Assembly: GCF_002886045.1 (NCBI RefSeq)
Contig: NZ_CP025791.1
Location: 1,696,001 to 1,760,000 of the forward strand
Reading direction: 5' to 3'
DNA: 64,000 nucleotides
Origin: Flavivirga eckloniae
GTDB lineage: Bacteria > Bacteroidota > Bacteroidia > Flavobacteriales > Flavobacteriaceae
Shown here: in pieces, positions 9,917 to 18,629 of the stretch
Layout of the letters: the number at the start of each line of letters is the position of its first letter
Numbering within the stretch: the stretch's first letter is position 1
The notes under the pieces: model-generated
What the model was told of the DNA's origin: nothing
The model's database searches: none
What the model saw: only the letters and a program-made list of their open reading frames with translations
Made by a program: the position numbers and the translations under genes

Positions 9917-10156
9917 TCAGCCTTTACATGGATTTGACCACCACCAATCATCTATACAAGCATGGCCTCCACTTACAGTTACATTGCAATCACCATTATT
10001 ACTACCTGGAACCGTATTGCAGCCTTCTGCGTTTGCTTCACTCATAGCTAACAAGTTACTTAAGTTTATAGGATCGTCACCAATAGATGTATTTGTACTA
10101 AAAAACATAGCAGCAACCATCATAGTTACTCCTATAACTCCTATTATTTTTTTCAT
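9917..10156 (-). CDS. NVEALA-type small exported Cys-rich peptide precursor
   Basis: A 79-residue precursor. An N-terminal hydrophobic segment (residues 4-20) is followed by an acidic spacer and the element LAMSEANAEG (residues 36-45), which matches the L-A-x-x-E-A-x-A pattern of the NVEALA family (consensus LANVEALA). The A-N-A triplet at 41-43 is a good signal-peptidase-I box, but it sits unusually far from the hydrophobic segment. The predicted mature part has four Cys (46, 57, 67, 77) and a Trp-rich tail (DDWWWSNPCKG), so two disulfides are possible. Family members are reported beside 6-bladed propellers and thioredoxin-like lipoproteins, exactly as here. The function of the family is unknown to me; a signal, adhesin-like or antibacterial peptide are all possible. 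Confidence 0.75.
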   Translation of the reverse strand: MKKIIGVIGVTMMVAAMFFSTNTSIGDDPINLSNLLAMSEANAEGCNTVPGSNNGDCNVTVSGGHACIDDWWWSNPCKG

Positions 10157-10677
10157 TTTATTGTATTTTAATATTAATCGAGATACTGAATTATCTCTTT
10201 TTATTTTTACTTTTGCAAAGTCTAATATTGAGGCATCCTACTTTTAAAAAATGACAACCACTTATAGATATGATAAGCAGTTATAAGACAAACATTGTGA
10301 AATAGTACAATGTAAAATCTTCCTCTGGGTATTGATTTAAGGTTTACATTCCATAAGCTTTACTTTTTATAGTTAAACAATGTGTGATTATATTTTTAAT
10401 TATTCTATTTCAAATACTCAGAGTTTTTTTGTATTTAACAATATGGTATGTATTACTTTTTCAATTAGCATTTAGGTAATCATTTACACTATTTTTAGTT
10501 TCTTGGGCGAGAATCCAACATAAGTTTATTTATGATCAATCGCTGAATCCTTGGTTTTTAGACTTCTTCAATCATAATTACTATTCTATTATAATTTCTC
10601 AAAAACCGCACTAACTACTTTTTTTAAACCACTTATAACAAAATAAACAAGTCGAATGGACAAATTTTGTCCATTTG
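10157..10677. other. Intergenic 521 bp, upstream of the NVEALA gene
   Basis: Very AT-rich, with no coding sequence I can support. It must hold the promoter of the peptide gene, but I see no clean TAnnTTTG box. At its right end is the 21-nt palindrome annotated separately. Confidence 0.5.
10655..10675. promoter_or_regulatory. Perfect 10-bp inverted repeat, operator-like
   Basis: The arms AATGGACAAA (10655-10664) and TTTGTCCATT (10666-10675) are perfect complements around one base. The element lies directly after the stop of the small HTH gene, in the gap leading to the peptide gene. It has the size and symmetry of a dimeric HTH operator; it could also be a weak terminator stem, but there is no loop to speak of. 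Confidence 0.45.
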
Positions 10678-10878
10678 TTATTTTCTAATAATATAATTAT
10701 GAATTGCTCTACAGTAAACAATGTTATAACCTTCTTCTCTTAGGCTAGCAAGCATTCTTCTTACTGTTTTTTTACTACAGTCAAAATCATTAGCGGTTTT
10801 CTCTATTGAAACCAACATTTTATTTTCAATCAAATACAAAAGGTGTTTCTCTTTTATTTTTCTTTCAGTATAAGTCAT
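10678..10878 (-). CDS. Small HTH protein (DeoR/HTH_11-like)
   Basis: Just 66 residues. The core has the spacing of a winged-helix DeoR/HTH_11 domain: LIENKMLVSIEKTANDFDCS, then KKTVRRMLASLREEGYNIVY as recognition helix and wing. There is no effector domain, so if it binds DNA it would act as a free-standing HTH. It lies 18 bp downstream of the TolC-type gene on the same strand and just before the peptide unit. It might regulate that unit through the nearby palindrome; this is inference. Confidence 0.6.
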   Translation of the reverse strand: MTYTERKIKEKHLLYLIENKMLVSIEKTANDFDCSKKTVRRMLASLREEGYNIVYCRAIHNYIIRK

Positions 10879-10896
10879 TTGTGAGGGACAGTTCTG

Positions 10897-12411
10897 TTAG
10901 TTTTTTATTATTGCATTAAAGTCTTGTTTTATCGTATTACCATTAATAAAATTATATAGCGTTAATTGTTGTACTTCGTAATAAAACGTCCAATAATTTT
11001 GTAGACTTAATATATATTGTTCGGTTGCCAATTGCCAAGCTTGTCGTGAGCTACTCAGGTTTAATAAATCTATACGTCCAGATAAAAAACGTTTTTCAGT
11101 AATCTTATAAGATTCTCTTGCAATTTCACTGGTTCGTAATGCGCCTTCAACCAATTCTTTTTGAAGGTTAAAATCTATAACTTTTAGAGTAACTTGCTGT
11201 TTGTAAGCATCCTCATCTTGTTGTAACTCTATATCTAAAACTTCTTTATTCATTTTAGCCGTTTTAATATTTCCTTTACGTTCTCCCCAATCCAGAATAG
11301 GAACGTTTAATTGAATCGCTACCATTTGTTGATCCAAGAAGCCCCTGTAAGCATTGCTAAAAGTGTTGGACTGTTGGTTTAAACCATAACTGGCTGTTAA
11401 GGACAAATCGAAGCGGTTATCTTTAATAGCTTTATCCAAATCTCGTAAAGCCTCTACTTTTCGCAATTTTAAATTTATTATATCTGGATTATTGCTATTA
11501 GCTAGGTTGATGGCCTCACTTACATCTATTTGTAAATTGGAAATTAATTCAGGTAATTCGGGGATTGTATTTGAAGGAAGGTCGTCTCTTAAAAACAACT
11601 TTAATTCGGCTTCTGCCTTTTCCAAAGTCTGCCTACTTTGTGTAGCATTAGTATTGGCATTATATACATCTAGTTCTAAATTAAGAACATCGTCCTTTTC
11701 GATAGAGCCTAAATCGTAGCGCCTTTTTCCTATTCTGAATAGTTTTTCTGCCGATGTTTTATTTTCATTAGCAATCTCTAGTTTTTTACTCGCTAAAGCC
11801 CAATTAAAAAACAGATTAACTGTTTTTAAATTAATAGTCTGTAATTCGTAGATAAACTCTTGCTTTGCCTTTTCGTATTTAAGAGGCTCCGTTTTTTGTT
11901 CCCATTTAAATTCATTAAAAGCCATTAAAGGCTGCATCAAACCTATTCTAAAGGGTGTTGCATTGTAATTTTCTATATCTAACTCTCCAAAATTTTCTAA
12001 CCTATTAAACTCTGAATTAATAAACAAGTTGGTTCCTGTAGCTCTAATATTTTGGGTAGCAGTAAGATTCGCGTAGCTATTTAAATTTTGTTGCGATCTA
12101 TAAACATCTATATTTTGTTCGGAATCGTAACGTTGTATTACAGATCTGTTATAGGTTAATGGACGAAGACTTAAATCAACTTTAGGCAACAAACTTGATT
12201 TAAACGATCTGAACTCCCAATAGCTAACGCCATACTTTCGCTTGGCCTTAAAAGCATCTAAAGAGTTTTTGCTTGCTAAATTTAAAACATCATTAAGCGT
12301 TATACTTTGCCTAGGTTGTATTGAAGCATTAGTTTGTTGAGCGGTATTGTTATGTGTACAAACCACACAGCATATCACAAAAACTATATTTCTTAATTTA
12401 ATGTGTAGCAT
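10897..12411 (-). CDS. TolC-family outer membrane efflux protein
   Basis: 504 residues, normal for the family. After an N-terminal signal segment it has the family's opening (ITLNDVLNLASKNS) and long alternating helical and strand segments in two structural repeats (for example TINLKTVNLFFNWALASKKL, YKITEKRFLSGRIDLLNLSS). It would form the trimeric outer-membrane channel of a tripartite pump. Its start overlaps the end of the RND permease gene by 14 bp, so the two are translationally coupled. The adaptor is two genes further upstream. Confidence 0.88.
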   Translation of the reverse strand: MLHIKLRNIVFVICCVVCTHNNTAQQTNASIQPRQSITLNDVLNLASKNSLDAFKAKRKYGVSYWEFRSFKSSLLPKVDLSLRPLTYNRSVIQRYDSEQNIDVYRSQQNLNSYANLTATQNIRATGTNLFINSEFNRLENFGELDIENYNATPFRIGLMQPLMAFNEFKWEQKTEPLKYEKAKQEFIYELQTINLKTVNLFFNWALASKKLEIANENKTSAEKLFRIGKRRYDLGSIEKDDVLNLELDVYNANTNATQSRQTLEKAEAELKLFLRDDLPSNTIPELPELISNLQIDVSEAINLANSNNPDIINLKLRKVEALRDLDKAIKDNRFDLSLTASYGLNQQSNTFSNAYRGFLDQQMVAIQLNVPILDWGERKGNIKTAKMNKEVLDIELQQDEDAYKQQVTLKVIDFNLQKELVEGALRTSEIARESYKITEKRFLSGRIDLLNLSSSRQAWQLATEQYILSLQNYWTFYYEVQQLTLYNFINGNTIKQDFNAIIKN

Positions 12412-15400
12412 ACGATTTGTTTTTGGCTAAATAATAATAACAAAGTGGTATAAAATAAAGACTCACCAAGGTCCCCAATAACATCCCTCCTATTAATGCT
12501 ATGGCTAACGGAGCTTGAAGCTCTGCACCTAAACCATTAGAAAACAATAATGGCAATAACGCTAGTATGGTTGTTATACTCGTCATTAAAATGGGTTTTA
12601 ATCGTCGTTGTCCAGCTATTAATAAAGCTCTCATTAAATTATACCCCTTACGTTGCAATTGTATAATGGTATCTACTTTTAAAATAGAATCATTAATTAT
12701 AATACCACTCATAACCACTATCCCTATCATGGACATTAGGTTAATACTCATCCCAAACAACTTTAGAAATAAAAAGGCTCCTGCCAGATCCAGAGGAACT
12801 TCCAAAAGTATAATGAGTGGAAGAAGAAAAGATTCGAATTGAGATGCCAAGATAAAATAGAGCAATACCAAAGAAATGAGCAGTACAACTATTAATTCAC
12901 TCATCAATTCTTGATTGGAAAAAAAGCTACCTGTAAAACTAACATCGTACCATTTATTATTAAGTACCACTTCTTTTACCGTATTCATAGTCGTTTCAAC
13001 ACGATCGTCTTCTACTTGTAACGACACCGGAAAATATTCACCTTCTAGTCCTCCATTAATTGTTTTTAAATCTCTGGATTTAACAACTTTTATAAAATCA
13101 TTTATATGAAATGCAGCACTATCTTGAGAAATAACCATCGTTTCGCTTAAAACATTTTGAATCTGTTTTATTTCTCCGCCCAGTATAACTGGCACGAAAT
13201 TTTGGTTATCTACTACAGATAAAATTTCCCTTTCGTTAAAAGCACTTTTTAATGCATTAAACAACGTATTGGCATTTACGTTGTACGTCATTAGTTTTTC
13301 TTGATCGGCTATTAAAGTCATATAATCTTGCCAAACAATAGGTTTTAATTCTAAACCATTTAATTGTTGTTTTACTTGATACCAAACATTTTTTAGTTCT
13401 GCATTCTGTTGACTGCCTAAATTTTCTACATGTCTTAAATGGGCTACTAACGGGGCTTTTTCATCAGAAAAAATAAGGTTGAAAATATTATCAACTTCGG
13501 TATACTCATAAAGTGATGTAGGGTAGTTTTTTGCTATAACATCACCTAATACATTTTGCGTTTTAAATAACGATTCTGTTGTCTCACATTGTATGTATAT
13601 ACTGGTTTCTGATGTTTTTGCATTAGTTTCTTTTCCTAAAACAAATTGTTGATTGCCTACAAGAGCTGTATTATTTATTAAATCCTCTTTTACAGGTTTT
13701 AATAATTCTAAAACACGCCGTTTATTTTCTTCTACATTTATTTGATCGTTCCAATCAATTTTTAAAAGTGTTTCTGTGGCCGAAAAATCAGGCATCTTCG
13801 TTTTTGGCAAAGAGACAAATAAGCCAACAGTTAGCAATAACAAGAATAGACTAATACCCCAAGAGGCATTTTGTTTACGCATTACCCATCGAAACCCTTT
13901 TTCATATAAAGTAGCGTAATCTAATGTGTTTATTTTTGTTAAAAAATGACTTATACGACCTTCCTTATTATTATCCTTAACATGTAACAAGCGGTACAGT
14001 ACTGGTAGTAATGTTACAGATACTAACAAGGATGAAAATAAACCAACGGTTATTGCCATTGCCTGGTCGTAAAACAAAGCACCGCTAATACCACTTAAGA
14101 ATATTAAAGGCAGAAACACTGCACAGGTTGTAAGAGCTGAGCTCAACAAAGGTTTTAGTACTTCATTGGTTCCTAACACACAAGCTTTAGAAAGTGTATA
14201 GCCTTGCTCTCTAAATTGCGTAATATTGTCAATAACAATAATAGAATTATCTATCATAAGCCCAATCCCCAATACTAAACCTGATAATGAAATAATATTA
14301 ATTGAAATACCCAACAATTGAAAAAACAACAAACAAACAATGATGGATGTAGGTACGGTAATACCTATAAGTAAAGGTGATTTTACATTTTTTAAAAATA
14401 AAAACATGACACCAAAAGCTAATAACACACCCCATAACAAACTCTGGAACAAATTGTTTATAGCGTAGTTTAATAATTTTGTTTGATCTCTTGTAATCGA
14501 AAAATCAATGTTAGGATAATCAACCTTTAAATGCTCCAAAAGCTCATTAAGCGATGCTTTAAGATCGCCCATGCGTGCATCACTTTGTTTTATAATAGCC
14601 ATAGTAACGGCTTCTTCCCCTTTAGACAATACTAATCCTACACGCTTTTGAGGGTGTTCCAATACTTGAGCTAATTCTTTAAGCTGAAAAAGCCTATTGT
14701 TTTTATTAATGTATATATTCTCAATTTCCTGAATGTTATTTAAAGAGGTTCCTAAACGTACATCGTATTGGTATTGGCTATCTTTGATTAATAAGCTTCC
14801 TATTTCTAAGTCATATTTTTTAATGGCTGACTCCAGTTCGTCTAAACCAATGCCCAAAGCTCTTAGTTTGTTATTATCTGGAATGATTAATATCTCTGGA
14901 GATACTAAACCACTTACATCTACCATGGCCACCTCATTGACTTGCTCAATACGCTTTCGAATCACCTGATTTACAAAGCGATTAAAGTCTACAAAAGACT
15001 GGGAAACAGGATATAATGCTTTGTTTGAATTCGCTTGTTTTTCACCTTCCTTTAAAGTCATGCTTAAATAAAGGACAGGAATATCTGTGGCACTAGCTTT
15101 AATAACTTTTGGGCGCTTTATTGTTTTAGGAAAGCTTCCCATGGCCCTGTCTATCTTTTCATTAACCTCGATAAACGAATAATCTATTTTAGTATCGTGT
15201 GTAAAGCTTAGCTTTATAACTCCTTTTTCATTGCTCGTTTCACTTTTAATATCCTTTAAATGGCTTAATTGCATCAGGTTTCTACGCAAGGGCTTAACAA
15301 TAGCATCTTCTAATTGTCTTGCAGACATATTTTCTGCAGAAACCTGTACCGTGATTTCTGGAATATCAATATCTGGCATAAGTGAAACAGGAATAAACCC

Positions 15401-15481
15401 AAATGCACATACCCCTAAAATAAGGACTCCTAAGGAAGTCATTAAAACTGCTATGGGTTTATGTATAAGGAATTTTACCAT
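12398..15481 (-). CDS. RND-family efflux permease (AcrB-like), copy 2
   Basis: 1027 residues with TM1 (about 10-30) and then DIDIPEITVQVSAENMSARQLEDAIVKPL, the usual first porter segment. Two TM blocks flank a second periplasmic loop, and TM4 contains GIGLMIDNSIIVIDNI with the proton-relay Asp. The C-terminal TM block (FILASQFESFLLPLIILLEV, GIIINDSILKVD) is complete. It is coupled to the TolC-type gene (14-bp overlap) and preceded by the transglutaminase-like gene (28 bp) and the HlyD adaptor, so a whole tripartite pump is encoded. The substrate is not apparent. Confidence 0.9.
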   Translation of the reverse strand: MVKFLIHKPIAVLMTSLGVLILGVCAFGFIPVSLMPDIDIPEITVQVSAENMSARQLEDAIVKPLRRNLMQLSHLKDIKSETSNEKGVIKLSFTHDTKIDYSFIEVNEKIDRAMGSFPKTIKRPKVIKASATDIPVLYLSMTLKEGEKQANSNKALYPVSQSFVDFNRFVNQVIRKRIEQVNEVAMVDVSGLVSPEILIIPDNNKLRALGIGLDELESAIKKYDLEIGSLLIKDSQYQYDVRLGTSLNNIQEIENIYINKNNRLFQLKELAQVLEHPQKRVGLVLSKGEEAVTMAIIKQSDARMGDLKASLNELLEHLKVDYPNIDFSITRDQTKLLNYAINNLFQSLLWGVLLAFGVMFLFLKNVKSPLLIGITVPTSIIVCLLFFQLLGISINIISLSGLVLGIGLMIDNSIIVIDNITQFREQGYTLSKACVLGTNEVLKPLLSSALTTCAVFLPLIFLSGISGALFYDQAMAITVGLFSSLLVSVTLLPVLYRLLHVKDNNKEGRISHFLTKINTLDYATLYEKGFRWVMRKQNASWGISLFLLLLTVGLFVSLPKTKMPDFSATETLLKIDWNDQINVEENKRRVLELLKPVKEDLINNTALVGNQQFVLGKETNAKTSETSIYIQCETTESLFKTQNVLGDVIAKNYPTSLYEYTEVDNIFNLIFSDEKAPLVAHLRHVENLGSQQNAELKNVWYQVKQQLNGLELKPIVWQDYMTLIADQEKLMTYNVNANTLFNALKSAFNEREILSVVDNQNFVPVILGGEIKQIQNVLSETMVISQDSAAFHINDFIKVVKSRDLKTINGGLEGEYFPVSLQVEDDRVETTMNTVKEVVLNNKWYDVSFTGSFFSNQELMSELIVVLLISLVLLYFILASQFESFLLPLIILLEVPLDLAGAFLFLKLFGMSINLMSMIGIVVMSGIIINDSILKVDTIIQLQRKGYNLMRALLIAGQRRLKPILMTSITTILALLPLLFSNGLGAELQAPLAIALIGGMLLGTLVSLYFIPLCYYYLAKNKSYATH

Positions 15482-15509
15482 ATTACGCTGTGCCGTCTAA
15501 TAAATGGGG

Positions 15510-17504
15510 TTACCACCAGATTTGTTTCCCGTTTTCGTAAGTAAATATTCGTTCTTCTTTACCTTCATCTAAACACTTAAGCAAATAAAGCCCCCCGGAA
15601 ATGGGTGATTTATACTCAAGTTGATAGTTAATTGCTTCTTTTATTCCAAGTGATTCCCATCCGTTTTCCCAATAAAACAACTCATAGTTTAAGCCAGGCC
15701 ATACATCATTTTTATCAGATCTTGGGCAAAAAGAAATTTTTGACACCGTCTGTTTTCTGCCAAAGTCCAGACCTATCCATTGATTTTTTTCCTTTTCTAC
15801 GGTACTAACAAAGCTTAGAACATTTTCGTCAAAAGCCTTTTTTATGCTAACATCATTCTTAATATTTTCGGCAGCTATTATGTTGCCCGTAAGTTTGGTG
15901 TCTTTTTCAGAGAAAAAAGCGATTTCTGCAATTAGACCATTACTCCCCTCTGGAAACAAGTAACGTACATATCTATATTGTTTTGGGTTTTCGACTGATA
16001 CATCGTAATATATTAAATCCAACGTGTCTCTTATTTGATGTAGGTCTACAGGGTTATTAAAACTTTTATTATTAGCTGCTTGAAACTTGCCATGAATAAG
16101 AGGAGCGTACGACTTGTCTGGAGTATATTTTCTTTTTAAAACCATCGATTGTTCTTTCTGAATGGGATCATTTTTTTTAATATTCCCATTTGAATCAATA
16201 AGAACAGGAGGAGCTGCAGGAATTAGTGTATTATTATGAAAATACATAGGGGAGTAAGCTACTCCAACCCCAACATTTTCGAAAACAACTTTGTTTTCAT
16301 TTATTCTTGCCCAATCTACAGCGACCCAATCTTTGTTGTTAAACACACAGAGGTAAACAAATTTGTTATTATTTGGAATAGGCATGGTGAGTTTAACGTC
16401 AACATCAACATTTTCGAGGTATTGTCCAGTTGCATCAACAATATTAGGGTTCTTAAAATAGACGGGGACTTCTTCGTTAAAAGTATTTAAAGAAGCCAGA
16501 GAATTTTTATTATAAGAAAATGTTTTCCTATAAATTTTAGGTATTCTTCTAGATTTATCGGGAGTATATGCTCCTATGCGATCCCAATTTAAAATAAGGT
16601 CTACAAAGGTTCCTTCTTTATCCAAGACGCCATTAAAATCATGACCTAAACTTCTACTTCCATGATGGGGGATTTGTTCATGGGTTGCCGGAACCCCAAG
16701 AGCCCTCAATCCAAATACAGCAAGACCTGCTTCTTGAACGCAATTTCCCATTTTCGTTTTAAGCATGTTAGCTGCAGACATCGTTGTTGGATAATCCAAC
16801 AAACAGTACCTGGTTGGAGCTAACTTCCTTTTTATTGCTTTACATGCTATAAGAGGGTCATTTACCCCAGATGCAACTAAAGAATCAACCAATGACTGGT
16901 ATTTATCAAAAAACAAGGGTCTCCAAGAAGATATTGCTTCATCCCTATAGCGATAAGGAAGAATGTATTCGCAAAACTCATGAAAGCTTAAATGTTTACT
17001 CCATGGTAAACCCCAGGCTTTAAATGCGTATTCTATGTTTTCGATTAAAAACTCGCTTTTTATATAATACAAATCTGGTTTTACGTCCAGATCATACTTA
17101 CTTAAAAAGCCTTCTTTCTTAATAAAATCATTCCAAATACTATCTACCCGAATAAATTTTCCTGTACTAAGATCTTTTTTAAAAGGCGTTTCTTTTTCAG
17201 CTTCTTCAATTATGGAAAAAATGTTATTGAAACTTTGTAATCGCGGTCCATCTAAACTATAATTATAAAGCATGTTCTCAATTAAAAAATATGCAGCCTT
17301 TAATTTCAAGCTATCCTTTGGTGCCTTATAATGATTGATGACGGTTTCTAACTCTTTTTTGTTATCTCGGGCCAGATTTAAATTATCCTTAACCTTACTT
17401 GGTATGTCGCTACATGAATAGAATAGAGCAAAGAGAAACAAACAGTAGAGTTTGGTACGTTTTACATGAATAAAGAATTTAATTTTTGCTATAAATGACT
17501 TCAT
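15510..17504 (-). CDS. Transglutaminase-like lipoprotein with C-terminal discoidin-like domain
   Basis: 664 residues. A lipobox (ALFYSCSD, Cys31) anchors it. The central region has a transglutaminase/papain-like core: Cys255 in MGNCVQEAGLAVFGLRALGVP, then a His in SLGHDFNGVLD (about 288) and an Asp-rich strand after it. The C-terminal about 150 residues (NQWIGLDFGRKQTVSKISFC and following) look like a discoidin / F5/8 type C ligand-binding domain. It is inserted between the HlyD adaptor (9 bp gap) and the RND permease (28 bp gap), which is unusual for a pump operon and suggests that it acts on the exported substrate, for example as a peptidase or transamidase. The reaction is inferred from the fold only. 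Confidence 0.7.
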   Translation of the reverse strand: MKSFIAKIKFFIHVKRTKLYCLFLFALFYSCSDIPSKVKDNLNLARDNKKELETVINHYKAPKDSLKLKAAYFLIENMLYNYSLDGPRLQSFNNIFSIIEEAEKETPFKKDLSTGKFIRVDSIWNDFIKKEGFLSKYDLDVKPDLYYIKSEFLIENIEYAFKAWGLPWSKHLSFHEFCEYILPYRYRDEAISSWRPLFFDKYQSLVDSLVASGVNDPLIACKAIKRKLAPTRYCLLDYPTTMSAANMLKTKMGNCVQEAGLAVFGLRALGVPATHEQIPHHGSRSLGHDFNGVLDKEGTFVDLILNWDRIGAYTPDKSRRIPKIYRKTFSYNKNSLASLNTFNEEVPVYFKNPNIVDATGQYLENVDVDVKLTMPIPNNNKFVYLCVFNNKDWVAVDWARINENKVVFENVGVGVAYSPMYFHNNTLIPAAPPVLIDSNGNIKKNDPIQKEQSMVLKRKYTPDKSYAPLIHGKFQAANNKSFNNPVDLHQIRDTLDLIYYDVSVENPKQYRYVRYLFPEGSNGLIAEIAFFSEKDTKLTGNIIAAENIKNDVSIKKAFDENVLSFVSTVEKEKNQWIGLDFGRKQTVSKISFCPRSDKNDVWPGLNYELFYWENGWESLGIKEAINYQLEYKSPISGGLYLLKCLDEGKEERIFTYENGKQIWW

Positions 17505-17513
17505 AAGTAGTAT

Positions 17514-18584
17514 TTATTTTTTTATTGAAACCTCTGCATCATGTGCTAAATTCAAATTACCTGAAACAATAATGGTATCTCCTGGTTTTAAAGAAGCACT
17601 ACTTTTATCGGGGTGTGGTATCACTGTATATTGGCTACTATTTTCATTTGTAGTTTGTACATAAGTCCAATACGTCTTACCAGATTTTAAAGCAAATAAT
17701 ACTTCTTGATTTTGTCTTAATATTACTGCTGATTTTGGTACTACAAATCGATCTGGAACATCTTTTTGAATAAATACTTTTACATTCATGCCTTCTAATA
17801 AATAGCCATCGTTCTTTATCTTGGCTTTTATAAGAATAGTTCCATCTTCTTCTACCAAAGGGTTAATAGTAACAATATGTCCTTCATACGATTTATTTAA
17901 TGCAAAAGGTTGTATCTGTATTTTATTATTTACTGCAACCTCGCCTACTTCAGATTCAATCAAATAAAAATCCACTTCAAAAACAGTATCATTAATTAGT
18001 GTCATAATGATTTTTCCTGCATCTATTTGCTCGTATTGTTTACTTTCTATATTAGCAACCTTACCATTAAAAGGCGCTTTTAACCGGGTTGCGTTTAACT
18101 CAAATTGTGCATTTTTTAGTTCGTGTAAAGCGTTTTTATAGCCAGAACGTATGGCGACCATTTCATATTCATTTTCCGGAATACTATCTTTATTAAAAGC
18201 GATATAACCTCTTCCTACCAATTTGTCTTGAAACTCTAATTCTGTTTTCTTTAAGTTTATATTCGCTTTTGTTAAAGCTTGTTGATAATTAAAATCATTT
18301 AAAACAGCTAGTGTTTGTCCCTTTTTCACATAATCGCCATTCTTTACATATAACTTTTCCAGAGTTTCGCTAACTTCAAACCTTAAAGTATTCTTTTGTA
18401 AGGCTACCAGTTTACCATTACTTACTATTTCTTTTTTAAAAACACTACTTTTTAAAACAATAACATCTACTTCATTTTTTTCAGGGAGGTATTCTTTTTT
18501 ATTTATGAGAACCTCGGGGGACTTTTTTGCTTTAGCACAGTTAATAAAATTTAACATCACTAATATTAAAAAGACATATCTCAT
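17514..18584 (-). CDS. HlyD/MFP-type periplasmic adaptor lipoprotein
   Basis: I favour the start at 18584 because it gives a compact lipoprotein signal (MRYVFLILVMLNFINC, Cys16); the upstream ATG at 18620 would add 12 polar residues. The body has the adaptor layout: a lipoyl half (KLYVKNGDYVKKGQTLAVL), a coiled-coil hairpin (about 90-145), the second lipoyl half (LKAPFNGKVANIE), a beta-barrel (EVDFYLIESEVGEV) and a membrane-proximal domain. It links the RND permease and the TolC channel encoded downstream. Confidence 0.85.
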   Translation of the reverse strand: MRYVFLILVMLNFINCAKAKKSPEVLINKKEYLPEKNEVDVIVLKSSVFKKEIVSNGKLVALQKNTLRFEVSETLEKLYVKNGDYVKKGQTLAVLNDFNYQQALTKANINLKKTELEFQDKLVGRGYIAFNKDSIPENEYEMVAIRSGYKNALHELKNAQFELNATRLKAPFNGKVANIESKQYEQIDAGKIIMTLINDTVFEVDFYLIESEVGEVAVNNKIQIQPFALNKSYEGHIVTINPLVEEDGTILIKAKIKNDGYLLEGMNVKVFIQKDVPDRFVVPKSAVILRQNQEVLFALKSGKTYWTYVQTTNENSSQYTVIPHPDKSSASLKPGDTIIVSGNLNLAHDAEVSIKK

Positions 18585-18629
18585 TTTACATTGATGATAT
18601 TGTTTTTCAATTAATGGCATATTTATTAT

